A stretch of 27,976 bases of DNA from an uncultured Lachnospiraceae bacterium (GCA_910577955.1 CAJTNC010000033.1:1-27976); one strand, 5' to 3'. Shown: positions 7,660 through 17,189, counted from the first letter of the stretch. Translations and numbers: made by a program. The notes: generated from the letters alone by a model not told the origin.

Positions 7660-8471
7660 TGCACTTATTTTTTACCGATCTGGACGGGACTCTGTTAAAC
7701 GATAAAAAGGTGATCACCCCGAAAACTTCAGAGGCCATAGACGCCTATATTTCGGCCGGAAATAAATTTATTATCTCTTCCGGCAGACCTTTCAACAACA
7801 TCAGGGACGTGGTGAAATGGACGGGACTTGACCGCTATAAAGATCTGCTGTTGATTTGCAGCAACGGCTCTGTGGTCTATGACTGCGGCGCAGAAAAATT
7901 TCTTGTGGATCTCAGGCTTGATCCGCAGGACGTCATGCATGTTATCGACACGGCAGAGGAAATGGGCATCCACTGTCAGACCTACTCTTCCGACAAGGTT
8001 GTCTGCAGACGCGGGGGGCCGGAGACGGATTACTATACCGCTCAGACCGGGATGGATTATATTTTCGATGAAGATATTCTCTCCCGCCTCGATAAGCCCC
8101 CTCACAAGGCGTTGGCGATCTCCATGGAGAGTCCCGATAAGCTGGATAAGCTGAGAGAAAAACTCTCCCCTTGGATGGAAGGAAAGCTGACTACCGTCTT
8201 TTCCTGTCGGGAATATCTGGAGTTTGTGGACTACCGCTCCGGCAAGGGAAGCGCCGTCAAATATGTCTGCGATCTGTACGGTATTCCGGTTTCGCAGGCC
8301 TATGCCGCCGGAGATGCCAACAACGATTTCACCATGCTGACAGCCGTCGGAAACAGCATTGCCATGATAAACGGCAGTGACGAAATAAAAGCCATCGCTT
8401 CGGTCATCACCCAAAAAGACAATAACCACGATGGCCTTGCTGATATCCTGTCTGCACTGGCAAAGAAATAA
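7659..8471 (+). CDS. Cof-type HAD-IIB family sugar-phosphate/nucleotide phosphatase
   Basis: A 270-residue HAD hydrolase. Motif I is FFTDLDGTLLND near residue 4, with the nucleophile and acid aspartates. Motif II is ISSGRP. Motifs III and IV are GKGSAVKYVCDLYGI and AAGDANNDFTML. The central cap region fits class IIB (Cof/YidA-like), enzymes that dephosphorylate small phosphorylated metabolites in the cytosol with broad specificity. The start overlaps the ABC-F stop (TGATG), so the two are translationally coupled. The stop is two bases from the convergent stop of the next gene, with no terminator between them. The real substrate cannot be read from sequence. Confidence 0.88.
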   Translation: MHLFFTDLDGTLLNDKKVITPKTSEAIDAYISAGNKFIISSGRPFNNIRDVVKWTGLDRYKDLLLICSNGSVVYDCGAEKFLVDLRLDPQDVMHVIDTAEEMGIHCQTYSSDKVVCRRGGPETDYYTAQTGMDYIFDEDILSRLDKPPHKALAISMESPDKLDKLREKLSPWMEGKLTTVFSCREYLEFVDYRSGKGSAVKYVCDLYGIPVSQAYAAGDANNDFTMLTAVGNSIAMINGSDEIKAIASVITQKDNNHDGLADILSALAKK

Positions 8472-8473
8472 TC

Positions 8474-9451
8474 TTATGTATAGAACATGACCGCAAACAC
8501 TGCCAACAGTCCTACCACAATGCTGATCACCAGAGGGACTGCGTTAAAATTCCGGCGGTTACAGTAATATTGATTCTGCGCGGGCGGCACCGCTGCATAG
8601 GGAACCTGCATACGTTCCAACATCTCCAGAAAATCCGCCGCCCGGCTGCTCATATACTCCTGCAGACCGAAACTGACCGTCTGGGCAAACCAGTGTTTCG
8701 CTACCTGCAGGTTATTCATATTATATTCCAGTCTGCCCATGTAATAGCAGTATCTGACAAACTCGTATTTACTGCTTAACTGTCCGGCCGCATACAGGTT
8801 CATCATATCCGCCTTGATCCTCTCTTCTTTTCCCGAGAACATCAGCTCCCGCATGTTTAATTCCTGCAAAAGCGCCAGCGCCAAAGTCTGCAGCCTGTGT
8901 TTCACCTGCGGATTATGAATCCAGTTGTTCCGAAAAACCTCCATACAGATACGGAAATTTCGCGTATCCTCCAGTTCCCCGTAAAACCGGCACCAGAAAT
9001 AGTCGTACATCATTCTCGCCCTGTTGCTTAATCGCTCGTACTGCGGCTTTAACTCCATCAGATTATGGTAAGCCGCATCGAAATCCCCGAGCAGCAGATA
9101 AGCGTCTGTGCGATTGACGCGCTGACTTCTTTTTACATGCGGAAACTGAAACTTCTCCAAAAACTTCACACACTCCAGATAAGCCTGAAAATCGCACTCC
9201 TGCGTGGCGATAGTCTGCAAATTGTAATTGCGTAAAATCAACATCATAAAAAAGACATACAAAAACCAAAAGAAAAGCAGCGTCATCCCCACCGGATTAT
9301 AGTGGGGAAGATACGCCCTCTGATAGGCGCGGTACAAAAAACTCTCCACTATGAGCAGAACCGTTAAAACCACCGGCCAGACAAGCGTCATCAGCACATG
9401 GAGCGCCTTGACCCACCTGACAATTCTTCTTACCGTTTTCATTCCCGTCAT
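8474..9451 (-). CDS. Uncharacterised membrane protein with a helical-repeat-like central region
   Basis: I recognise no named family. The roughly 325-residue protein has two N-terminal membrane segments (VLMTLVWPVVLTVLLIVESF and GMTLLFFWFLYVFFMMLIL). A long soluble helical region follows that resembles tetratricopeptide repeats (DAYLLLGDFDAAYHNLMEL; YCYYMGRLEYNMNNLQVAKH). One C-terminal membrane segment ends it (VPLVISIVVGLLAVFAVMF). The frame extends to 9505, but ATG at 9451 has AGAGG at correct spacing and avoids a long overlap with the upstream gene. It is the last gene of the ppx-ppk1 run and sits 25 bases after the small acidic gene. A membrane-bound scaffold or stress role is only a guess. 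Confidence 0.7.
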   Translation of the reverse strand: MTGMKTVRRIVRWVKALHVLMTLVWPVVLTVLLIVESFLYRAYQRAYLPHYNPVGMTLLFFWFLYVFFMMLILRNYNLQTIATQECDFQAYLECVKFLEKFQFPHVKRSQRVNRTDAYLLLGDFDAAYHNLMELKPQYERLSNRARMMYDYFWCRFYGELEDTRNFRICMEVFRNNWIHNPQVKHRLQTLALALLQELNMRELMFSGKEERIKADMMNLYAAGQLSSKYEFVRYCYYMGRLEYNMNNLQVAKHWFAQTVSFGLQEYMSSRAADFLEMLERMQVPYAAVPPAQNQYYCNRRNFNAVPLVISIVVGLLAVFAVMFYT

Positions 9452-9476
9452 GTAATACCTCTGTTCTTTCAATAAA

Positions 9477-9743
9477 TTATCCTTCCACGATGAGATAGCG
9501 TCCATCCCCCAGATCGAAGACTTCCGACGCTTCCAAAATGCTCTCCGGATCCGCTCCTTCCGTGTCTATCCCCTGTTCCTCGAAATATTCCAACACTTCC
9601 TCCGCCGATTCGGCGATCACAGCCATGCAGTCCTCCAAAAAAGCTTCCGCTTCGATTGCATTCTCCGCCACTTCCTCCGGAAACAGCTGTCTCTGATTTT
9701 CCAAAAAACTGTGAATGGCAGCATCATCATATTCGTACGTCAT
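9477..9743 (-). CDS. Small acidic protein of unknown function
   Basis: An 88-residue, strongly acidic, cysteine-poor protein (MTYEYDDAAIHSFLENQRQL, ending GDGRYLIVEG) with no signal peptide. It is mostly helical, with glutamate/alanine-rich stretches such as EVAENAIEAEAFLED. GAGGAAAGG precedes the ATG. It lies 39 bases after ppk1 and just before the membrane protein, so it is probably cotranscribed with both. A partner of one of these neighbours is possible. I do not recognise a family. Confidence 0.65.
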   Translation of the reverse strand: MTYEYDDAAIHSFLENQRQLFPEEVAENAIEAEAFLEDCMAVIAESAEEVLEYFEEQGIDTEGADPESILEASEVFDLGDGRYLIVEG

Positions 9744-9782
9744 ACTCTTACCAACCTTTCCTCGTTTTTTTGACTTTTTTGC

Positions 9783-11924
9783 TTATGATATATGCATCTC
9801 CGGAACAAACACCCGCTCGCCTGTTCCGCCGCTTTCTTTTCTCACCGATTCCGCGGCCTCCCTGCAAAATGCATCCTGCGCGGAAAAAGGCTCCTGAACG
9901 CGCCTGTTCACCCTTTCGTAATCGCCCTCCGAAGTCAGGATATGGGCTTTCATATTATCCTTGAGCTGGCACTCCAGAATATGCATAGCCTTCTGCTTCA
10001 GTCCCTCTTTCTCCACAGGGAACATGATCTCCACCCGGCGTTCCAGATTGCGCGGCATCCAATCGGCGCTTGCGCAGTAAACCTCCGGCTTGCCGTCGTT
10101 CTCAAAGTAGAATATCCTGGCGTGTTCCAAGAAGTTTCCGACAATGGAGCGCACCGTAATATTCTCGCTGACCCCCGGGATCCCGGTCTTTAAGCAGCAG
10201 ATCCCACGCACGAGCAGTTCGATCTTCACCCCCGCCGCAGAGGCCTCATAGAGCGCCATGATCACATCCTTGTCGCACAGCGCATTCATCTTTGCGATGA
10301 TATGGCTGTGATGGCCCTTTAAGGCATAATCCCTCTCTCTGCCGATCAGAGAGATAAAGCGGTCTTTTAACCAAAACGGCGCCACCGCCAGCTTGTTCCA
10401 GCTTCTCGGTTCCGAATAACCGGAAAGCATATTGAATACCGCCGTTGCGTCCTCCCCGATCTGTTCATTGCAGGTCATCAGCCCCACGTCCGTGTAAAGT
10501 TTCGCAGTAGAGTCGTTATAGTTGCCGGTTCCAAGATGCACATAACGCCTGATGCCGTCCTCCTCCCTGCGCACCACAAGGGTGATCTTGCAGTGGGTCT
10601 TTAGGCCCACCAGTCCGTAGATCACATGACAGCCCGCCTTTTCTAACCGTTTCGCCCAGAGAATATTGTTTTCCTCGTCAAAACGCGCTTTCAGTTCCAC
10701 CAGCACAGTGACCTGTTTTCCGTTTTCCGCCGCCTGTTCAAGGGCCGCGATGATCGGTGAATTTCCGCTGACCCGATAGAGCGTTTGTTTGATGGCAAGC
10801 ACCTCCTCGTCTCTGGACGCCTGACGCACAAAATCAACCACCGGTTCAAAGGTCTGGTAAGGATGATGCAAAAAGACATCATGCCGTCTGATCTGATTGA
10901 AAATGTCTCCCTCCTCCAGAAACTCCGGCACAGGCTGCGGCGTATAACGGGGGGTTTTGAAGGCCTCATACCCTTCAAGCCCGTAAAGCTTCATCAACAC
11001 TGTCAGATCAAGAGGGCCCTTGATAGAATAAACGTCCTCTGGCTGTACCATCAGCTCCTCCTCCAAAATCTGCAGCAGTTTTTCATCGATGCCGGCCTCT
11101 ACCTCCAGCCTGATAACTTGTCCCCACTGTCGCTTTTTCAGCTGCTTTTCGATCTCCTTCAAAAGATCTTCCGCCTCGTCCTCCTCGATGCTTAAATCCG
11201 CGTTCCTCATAATTCGGAAAGGGTAAACACACTCGATATCGTAGTTCAAAAAGAGTCTGTGGATATTGCGCTCAATAATCTGCTCCAAAAAGATAAAGCT
11301 TCTTTTTCCCGCCAAGGCATCCGGCAGTTCCACCACTCTTTCAAGGACCCCAGGCACCTGCACCGTGGCAAATTCCACTTCGCCCTTCCCCTGCTTTTTC
11401 TTCACAAGGGCGCCCAGATTTAACGTCTTATTTCGTACAAGGGGAAAGGGCCTTGAAGAATCTACCGCCATCGGCGTCAGCACAGGATACACATTGTCGG
11501 CAAAATAGCGGTCCACATACGCCGCCTGCTTCTCAGTCAGTTCCTCATGCCTTCCGACGATTTGCACATCCGCCTCTAAGAGACCGGACAGAATCTGTTT
11601 ATTGTAGACCTGATACTGCTCTTTCACAATTGCGTGGGTTTCTTTATTTAAGACCTCCAACTGTTCTTTCGGCTTTAACCCAGCAATGTCCGGCTTATTA
11701 TACTTCGCATTCACCATGTCCTTTAAGGACGCCACACGCACCATAAAAAATTCATCTAAGTTGGATGCCGTGATACTAAGAAATTTCAACCGTTCAAACA
11801 ACGGAATTTTCACGTCTTTCGCCTCGCTGAGCACCCGCCTGTTAAACAGGATCCAACTCAGCTCCCTGTTGGTGTAGTAAGACGGATTTGCAAAATCCTT
11901 TCTCTCGCCCATGATAGTAACCAT
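9783..11924 (-). CDS. ppk1: Polyphosphate kinase 1
   Basis: PPK1 reversibly polymerises the terminal phosphate of ATP into polyphosphate. The 713 residues cover the N domain (NRELSWILFNRRVLSEA), the head domain (VRVASLKDMV) and the two phospholipase-D-like catalytic domains. The phosphorylated histidine is H444 in GLKTHCKITLVV, and the second conserved histidine is H601 in FLEHARIFYFENDG. RRYVHLGTGNYN and SADWMPRNLERRVEIMFP are also typical. The start is ATG at 11924 (an in-frame ATG at 11912 is possible). The gene begins seven bases after the ppx stop, so synthesis and degradation enzymes share one transcript. Confidence 0.96.
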   Translation of the reverse strand: MVTIMGERKDFANPSYYTNRELSWILFNRRVLSEAKDVKIPLFERLKFLSITASNLDEFFMVRVASLKDMVNAKYNKPDIAGLKPKEQLEVLNKETHAIVKEQYQVYNKQILSGLLEADVQIVGRHEELTEKQAAYVDRYFADNVYPVLTPMAVDSSRPFPLVRNKTLNLGALVKKKQGKGEVEFATVQVPGVLERVVELPDALAGKRSFIFLEQIIERNIHRLFLNYDIECVYPFRIMRNADLSIEEDEAEDLLKEIEKQLKKRQWGQVIRLEVEAGIDEKLLQILEEELMVQPEDVYSIKGPLDLTVLMKLYGLEGYEAFKTPRYTPQPVPEFLEEGDIFNQIRRHDVFLHHPYQTFEPVVDFVRQASRDEEVLAIKQTLYRVSGNSPIIAALEQAAENGKQVTVLVELKARFDEENNILWAKRLEKAGCHVIYGLVGLKTHCKITLVVRREEDGIRRYVHLGTGNYNDSTAKLYTDVGLMTCNEQIGEDATAVFNMLSGYSEPRSWNKLAVAPFWLKDRFISLIGRERDYALKGHHSHIIAKMNALCDKDVIMALYEASAAGVKIELLVRGICCLKTGIPGVSENITVRSIVGNFLEHARIFYFENDGKPEVYCASADWMPRNLERRVEIMFPVEKEGLKQKAMHILECQLKDNMKAHILTSEGDYERVNRRVQEPFSAQDAFCREAAESVRKESGGTGERVFVPEMHIS

Positions 11925-11931
11925 GCCCTTT

Positions 11932-13476
11932 CTAAAAACTCTTTTTCTGCCGAATCACCGGCCTGATGCTGTACACTTCCTCAAAGAAATCGGCCCGCTT
12001 TGTAAAAAGTCCCCGCTCCAAAGTAATATCCGCCGCCGTTTCCACCTGAATCACAAGCCTCTCGTCCTTTACCACGGTCTTTATGTCCTTGAACTTCTGT
12101 TTATGGCTCCGGTCCAGTCCGTTTGCCACCCGCAGGATCGCGGTGAGCTTTGCAACCACCAGATAGGCATCCTCGTCTAAGGCGCTCTCTCCCTCCGCCG
12201 CGTTGTAATACACAAAAGGTTCGTGATTATACTTCACCACGTTCGCCACGATCTCCCGCTCCTTGTGGGAAAGCCCGATGATCTCCGTGGACATGATGAT
12301 ATTGTAAGAGCACTTCCCCAGATTCACCATGCTGATATATTTTCCGCAGTCATGGAGTCTCGCCGAAAGCTGCAGCAAAAGTCTCTCCCGTCTCCCCAGC
12401 CCGTGAATCCGCTTCATGCTGTCAAAGATCGTCAGCGCGATCCTCTCTAAAGTCTCGCTGCGTTTTTTGCTGCCCATATAACGTTTGCTGATATTTTCAG
12501 CCCCGGAAAGGATATCCGCCTCAAAGTCATGTTCCACTTTGAATATCTTATGCTGCTCCGCATACTCGTAGGCGATGCCGTCGCATAACGTCACCCCCGG
12601 CGCCCACAGAAGGGATGCGTCCGTGATCTTCACGATCCGCTTTAACAAAACCGCCGAAATAAACAACAGTATGGCGTTTTCCTGCGGAATGTCCAGCACT
12701 CCGGCAATCTCCGGCAGAGTCCTGTACTGCACGGACTCCAAAAAACTCATATAGTCCGCCGCCTTGATCACCCCCGGCCTTTCCTTTGTGATCACCGGAT
12801 TTTGCAGCACCACCGAAAGATAATCGTCCACCACGATGATGTTTTCAATCTTACAATCTTTCAGATACATCTTCTTAAAGACCGAAAGCTGGGCGGTGGC
12901 CAATTCGTCGATCATACTCTCTATCTTTGAGGACGCGGCATTCAAGTGGTTTAACCGCTCCTGCAGCCGCAGCACGCCGAGACGCATATTCTGGGTTGCA
13001 ATCAGACTCCCCTTCTCAAACAGGGAAATCTGGATGCTGCCTCCGCCGATATCCACAATGGCAGTTCCCTTTTCCAGAATTTTATTAAAGTCCTCCGTCT
13101 TCGATGCGATGGACTTATAATCCATAAATCGCTGTTCGGAATTGCTCAGTACGTCGATCTTTATCCCCGTACGCTGCCTGATCTGGTCAAGCAGGATCTT
13201 CGTATTCTGCGTCTCCCTTATGGCGCTGGTGCCATATGCTTTATAATCGCTCACTCGGTAGGTTTTCATAATGTTCTGAAACTCTTTCAGGATGGCACAC
13301 AATTCATTCACCGTCCCGTAGGATATCTTGCCCACCGCATAAGTGTCGCTCCCCAGATCTAACCGGTATCTGATATCATCCACCTGCTTCATGCCGCCCT
13401 TGCCGGATATCTCGAATATTTTCATTTCCAGATCGTAGGAACCCACGTCAATCGCCGCAAATGTTGTGATCGCCAT
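11932..13476 (-). CDS. ppx: Ppx/GppA exopolyphosphatase with C-terminal HD domain
   Basis: The protein is of the ASKHA actin-like fold family that removes terminal phosphates from polyphosphate or converts pppGpp to ppGpp. Phosphate-binding loops are AAIDVGSYDLEMKIFEI near the start and VDIGGGSIQISLFEKG near residue 150. A C-terminal HD-type domain contains RLHDCGKYISM and VVKYNHE. The full length is 514 residues. Start choice: the frame allows GTG at 13479, but ATG at 13476 has AGGAGG at seven bases and overlaps the upstream TGA by one base. Sequence alone does not separate polyphosphatase from guanosine pentaphosphatase. The adjacent ppk1 favours polyphosphate. Confidence 0.9.
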   Translation of the reverse strand: MAITTFAAIDVGSYDLEMKIFEISGKGGMKQVDDIRYRLDLGSDTYAVGKISYGTVNELCAILKEFQNIMKTYRVSDYKAYGTSAIRETQNTKILLDQIRQRTGIKIDVLSNSEQRFMDYKSIASKTEDFNKILEKGTAIVDIGGGSIQISLFEKGSLIATQNMRLGVLRLQERLNHLNAASSKIESMIDELATAQLSVFKKMYLKDCKIENIIVVDDYLSVVLQNPVITKERPGVIKAADYMSFLESVQYRTLPEIAGVLDIPQENAILLFISAVLLKRIVKITDASLLWAPGVTLCDGIAYEYAEQHKIFKVEHDFEADILSGAENISKRYMGSKKRSETLERIALTIFDSMKRIHGLGRRERLLLQLSARLHDCGKYISMVNLGKCSYNIIMSTEIIGLSHKEREIVANVVKYNHEPFVYYNAAEGESALDEDAYLVVAKLTAILRVANGLDRSHKQKFKDIKTVVKDERLVIQVETAADITLERGLFTKRADFFEEVYSIRPVIRQKKSF

Positions 13477-14807
13477 CACTTTTCCTCCTCTTTCCCCAGC
13501 AGGAAATCAATAAATTGCTGGGCAGTCCGTCCGGACAGCCCTCCGTGGGACAACTCCCACCTGTTCGCCTCCAAAAGAAGCTTCTCTTCTTCCATTATTA
13601 TATCATAACGCTTCGCCAAAGTTCTGACAATATTCTGAAACTCTTTCGGCGCCGGTTTTCCGAAATAAATCGTCACCCCGAAGCGATATGCCAGTGACAG
13701 TTTTTCCTGCACCGTATCGTTTGTGTGCAGCTCCTCATCCCTGTCATTCTTGTCGGATACAGTTTCCCTGATCAAGTGTCTCCTGTTGGAGGTCGCATAG
13801 ATCAGCACATTTTTCGGTTTTTTCTCCAGACCGCCCTCGATCACCGCCTTCAGATATTTGTAATCCGTCTCAAAATCCTCAAAACTCAGGTCGTCCATAT
13901 AGATGATAAACTTATAGTTCCTGTTTTTGATCTGGCCGATCACATCGTGCAGATCCCTGAACTGATGCTTGTATATCTCAATAATACGCAGCCCTTTTTC
14001 ATAGTATTCGTTGGCAATGGCTTTGATGCTCGACGATTTTCCGGTCCCCGCATCCCCGAACAACAGACAGTTGTTGGCTTTTCTGTTTTGCACGAAAGCC
14101 TCCGTGTTCTCCCGCAGTTTTTTCTTCTGCGTCTCATATCCCACCAGATCCTCCAGACGCACATGAGCGATATTCGTGATCGGTACGATCTGAGCCCCGC
14201 TCTCGCCGGTTACAATGCGAAAGGCCTTGTGCAGCCCAAACTTTCCGACGCCGTAATCTTTGTAAAACTGCGTCAGCGTCTCCTTCATCTCCTCGGGCGT
14301 GCGGTCAAGACAAAACTGCTCTGCCAGATCACAGATCCGCTTTCTGATCCTTGTGTTGTAAACTTTACTCTCCTCGCCGCCGTTTTTGTAATTTTCTACC
14401 AGATCCCAGCTCTCTGCGCCGAAAAGTTCTTTTACCGGTGCAAAATCAAAATCAAAAAATTCCTTAAAAATTGCAATATCATGCAGCACTGCCTGATTGA
14501 TGCTGCCCTCCACAGCCCCCACCACCTCGCAGGCGCGGCTGTAACTGTTTTCGTCGTTGACCAAAAGATTTGTCAGATAGCAGTGCCAGAGATTGCCGTA
14601 AAATCCGTGATTCCCCGCCAGTTCCAAAAGTCTGTGGATGCAGTCGTAAAACATCTCCCGCATAGGCCGCACGCCGAAAGCTTCCGCGGAAAAATCCCCT
14701 TCCGCTCCGACCTTTTTATAGTGTTCCATGATATAGGACATATCCGCCAGAAGAAGCCCTTCTTTTCCGGTTATGTTCCTGTATATGATCAGTTCTTTTT
14801 CACGCAT
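13476..14807 (-). CDS. DUF815-family AAA-like P-loop ATPase
   Basis: A 443-residue cytosolic ATPase. Walker A is LLFGDAGTGKSSSI (about residue 250) and Walker B is FIIYMDDLSFE. A sensor-like region reads NVLIYATSNRRHL, followed by TVQEKLSLAYRFGVTIYF. This pattern matches the DUF815 family of P-loop NTPases, whose function is unknown. The N-terminal 200 residues are helical and probably hold a partner-binding domain. It sits between pheA (23-base gap) and ppx (one-base overlap), so it is translationally coupled to ppx. Chaperone-like remodelling is an inference from the AAA fold. Confidence 0.88.
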   Translation of the reverse strand: MREKELIIYRNITGKEGLLLADMSYIMEHYKKVGAEGDFSAEAFGVRPMREMFYDCIHRLLELAGNHGFYGNLWHCYLTNLLVNDENSYSRACEVVGAVEGSINQAVLHDIAIFKEFFDFDFAPVKELFGAESWDLVENYKNGGEESKVYNTRIRKRICDLAEQFCLDRTPEEMKETLTQFYKDYGVGKFGLHKAFRIVTGESGAQIVPITNIAHVRLEDLVGYETQKKKLRENTEAFVQNRKANNCLLFGDAGTGKSSSIKAIANEYYEKGLRIIEIYKHQFRDLHDVIGQIKNRNYKFIIYMDDLSFEDFETDYKYLKAVIEGGLEKKPKNVLIYATSNRRHLIRETVSDKNDRDEELHTNDTVQEKLSLAYRFGVTIYFGKPAPKEFQNIVRTLAKRYDIIMEEEKLLLEANRWELSHGGLSGRTAQQFIDFLLGKEEEK

Positions 14808-14830
14808 GATTCCCCTCCGGTCTCCAAGTA

Positions 14831-15961
14831 TCAGTAGTTGCCCAGTATTTTCATATTTCTCGCTTCGTCCCGCAGGCCGCGCAGCGCGTTCTTCACCGCA
14901 AAGTCTCCGAGATTGCCCTCAAAATCTATAAAAAATCGGTACTCCCAATTCCTCTCCTCGATCGGGCGGCTCTCTATTTTATTCATGTTCAGATCATTGT
15001 AGATAATGTGGGACAACATATGGTACAGGGAACCGCTCTCGTGGGGCAGTTCCAGACAGATGCTGACCTTTCTCGCGTCTTTCCTGAATATCTTCTGGTT
15101 CGTGACGATGATGAACCGCGTAGAATTGGAGCCGGATTGATTGACACCCTTTTCCAGTACCTCCAACCCGTAAATCTTCGCCGCATGCTCGCTGGCTATA
15201 GCTGCCTGACTCACATCCCCGTCCGCCTGCACCTTCTTTGCCGCAAAGGCGTTATTCTTCATGCTGATCTGCTGCCACGCCGGATGTTCGGAGAGAAACC
15301 TTGCGCTCTGCATCAACGACTGCGGATGTGAATACACGGTTTTGATATCCGAAAGCGTCGCCTCCGGAAGTCCCAACAGACAGTGTTCAATCCGGATAAC
15401 CTGCTCTCCCACGATGTAATTTTCAAACTCCACCAACAGGTCGTATATTTCACTGACCACTCCCGCCGTGGAGTTTTCAATGGGCAGCACCGCGAAGTCT
15501 GCGCGCCCTTCGTCTATCGCCACCATGGCATCCCGAAATGTATCCACATGGAAACTGCTTATCTGTTCCCCGAAATACTGCATCATAGCCGCCTGTGAGT
15601 AGGCGCCGTCAGCCCCTTGAAATACCACTCTGGCGTTCTCCGTATCTAACCTGTCCACACCGATAAAGGGAAGCCTGCCGATCGCCCCCTTCTGGGTCAA
15701 AAGCTGGTACTGTCTCTTTCTGCTGATGGACATGATAAGCTGAAACAGCTCCTCCACCCCGTTTTTGTTGAAATCACTGTGCACAAGCGCCCCTAAAGCA
15801 GCCAGTTTTTCCTGCTCCCTCTGCTTATCAAACACCTTTTTTCCGGTCTCTATCTTATATTCGGCCACCCGCTCCGAAATCCCCATTCTCTTCTCATAAA
15901 GGGACACGATCTCTTTATCGATCCCGTCGATCTCCTCCCGGAGTTTTACCAAATCTTCCAT
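14831..15961 (-). CDS. pheA: Bifunctional chorismate mutase / prephenate dehydratase
   Basis: The P-protein converts chorismate to prephenate and then phenylpyruvate, the committed route to phenylalanine. Residues 1-90 are an AroQ-type chorismate mutase (LREEIDGIDKEIVSLYEKR; K and R residues for substrate binding). Residues about 105-285 are the dehydratase, ending in the catalytic T281-R282-F283 of SNSTRFIIV. Residues about 295-376 are an ACT domain with ESRP (E330 on), the phenylalanine feedback site. The total of 376 residues is normal for the fusion. AGGAGG precedes the ATG. It is the first gene of the run that continues into DUF815-ppx-ppk1, with its own promoter and only a short leader, so no attenuator is apparent. 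Confidence 0.96.
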   Translation of the reverse strand: MEDLVKLREEIDGIDKEIVSLYEKRMGISERVAEYKIETGKKVFDKQREQEKLAALGALVHSDFNKNGVEELFQLIMSISRKRQYQLLTQKGAIGRLPFIGVDRLDTENARVVFQGADGAYSQAAMMQYFGEQISSFHVDTFRDAMVAIDEGRADFAVLPIENSTAGVVSEIYDLLVEFENYIVGEQVIRIEHCLLGLPEATLSDIKTVYSHPQSLMQSARFLSEHPAWQQISMKNNAFAAKKVQADGDVSQAAIASEHAAKIYGLEVLEKGVNQSGSNSTRFIIVTNQKIFRKDARKVSICLELPHESGSLYHMLSHIIYNDLNMNKIESRPIEERNWEYRFFIDFEGNLGDFAVKNALRGLRDEARNMKILGNY

Positions 15962-15985
15962 TTTTACCCTCCTGCCGCTACGCTT

Positions 15986-16014
15986 ATTCTATTACATTTA
16001 TTTCGTGATAGCAA
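15986..16014 (-). promoter_or_regulatory. Sigma-A-type promoter for pheA
   Basis: On the minus strand TTGCTA (16014-16009) and TAGAAT (15991-15986) are separated by exactly 17 bases. The predicted start of transcription is about 20 bases before the pheA ATG, leaving no room for a T-box or leader peptide. Confidence 0.6.
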
Positions 16015-16086
16015 GGGGAAGAAAGGTGTTAAAATTTCCGCTTGTTTCTTTATTCGGCAACTTGCTAAAACACTGCCACAAATATC

Positions 16087-16115
16087 TTGCAAAAACAGCA
16101 AAGCTATTTTAAAAT
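16087..16115 (+). promoter_or_regulatory. Sigma-A-type promoter for the DUF5050-like gene
   Basis: TTGCAA (16087-16092) and TAAAAT (16110-16115) have a 17-base spacer, and the leader is about 30 bases before AGGAGA and the ATG at 16155. It is back to back with the pheA promoter. Confidence 0.6.
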
Positions 16116-16154
16116 CATAGGTGAAAAATATATTCTGTACAGGAGAATCACGCC

Positions 16155-17189
16155 ATGAAAAAATCTTTGCGTTTTATCATACCCGCCGTCCTGCTCGTCA
16201 TTTTTGTTCCGGGCATCTACATGAAATACAAAAGCGCCTACCTTACCCCTATTCCGAGGGACACCATCGGCAACACTGCCGGAAACATCCGCGGGGAGGG
16301 ACGCTTTTGCGAATACGACGGGAAAGTATATTTTTCCAATCCCTATGACAATGATACGCTGTATGTCATGAATCCCGACGGCAGCGGAATGAAGAAATTG
16401 CTGAATTCCGGTGTTTCCTATCTCAATGCGGGAGGCGACTACCTGTTTTATTATCTGGAGAGCACAACCGGCGGCACCGGGCTTGGCCATATCCGTTCCT
16501 CCACAGGCATCTACCGCTGTACTTTGAAAGGAAAGCAAAGTTCCTGTCTGGATAAACACATGGCAACCATGATGGTGCTGATCGGAGATGAAATATACTG
16601 CCAGCATTACGATAATACAAATTTCAGCACACTGCACAAAATTCCTGCCGGCGGAAGCAAAGAAGAGATCGAACTGAGCAAGGATATTATAGAAACTGCC
16701 TGTGTCGTGGGAGGTAAGATCTATTACAGCGGCCTCAAAGACGACCACTGTCTGTACGCATGGGATACCGAGACGGATACCTCCAGAATGATCTGGGAGG
16801 GTAACACCTGTTATCCTACGATAGTTGAAGACAACATTTATTTTATGAACATCGATGCCGACTATAGGCTGTTTCGCTATAACCTGTCAAGCGGTGAACT
16901 CACCGCCATGACGGATGAGCGGCTGGATTTCTATAATATTTACGATAATGTGATCTTTTATCAGACAAACGGTACTTCCTCCCCCGCCCTGATGCGCATG
17001 ACTCTGGCCGGAGGCAGCAAGGAAGTGGTGGCAAGCGGCGTTTACCACAGGATCAACGCCACTTCAACCTACACCTATTTCCAGCCTTTTGATGATGACG
17101 GGATCATCTACCGCACCAGCACCTTCGGCCCTGTGGCGGTGGATCAGTTTCCGGAAGCCGCGGCCGCGGCTATGGAGGACAGCAAATAA
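16155..17189 (+). CDS. Membrane-anchored, exported beta-propeller protein (DUF5050-like)
   Basis: The 344-residue protein has an uncleaved or cleavable N-terminal hydrophobic segment (LRFIIPAVLLVIFVPGIYM), so it is exported and likely anchored. The rest is a series of short strands with repeats of the form GGKIYYSGLKD, EDNIYFMNID, YDNVIFYQTNG and DGKVYFSNPYDND, each about 40-45 residues apart. This is the pattern of the DUF5050 / TolB-like propeller proteins frequent in Firmicute exported proteins. Start: ATG with AGGAGA at ideal spacing. It is a single plus-strand gene between minus-strand operons. A binding or sensing role outside the cell is likely; no enzyme motif is visible. Confidence 0.8.
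   Translation: MKKSLRFIIPAVLLVIFVPGIYMKYKSAYLTPIPRDTIGNTAGNIRGEGRFCEYDGKVYFSNPYDNDTLYVMNPDGSGMKKLLNSGVSYLNAGGDYLFYYLESTTGGTGLGHIRSSTGIYRCTLKGKQSSCLDKHMATMMVLIGDEIYCQHYDNTNFSTLHKIPAGGSKEEIELSKDIIETACVVGGKIYYSGLKDDHCLYAWDTETDTSRMIWEGNTCYPTIVEDNIYFMNIDADYRLFRYNLSSGELTAMTDERLDFYNIYDNVIFYQTNGTSSPALMRMTLAGGSKEVVASGVYHRINATSTYTYFQPFDDDGIIYRTSTFGPVAVDQFPEAAAAAMEDSK

Noticed and set aside
7728..8429. Minus-strand 233-codon frame opposite the HAD phosphatase
   Set aside because: The HAD gene has all four catalytic motifs and coupled translation. The antisense frame has none.
13725..14837. Plus-strand 370-codon frame antisense to the DUF815 gene
   Set aside because: It has no ribosome binding site and no family motif, and it fully overlaps a well-supported ATPase.
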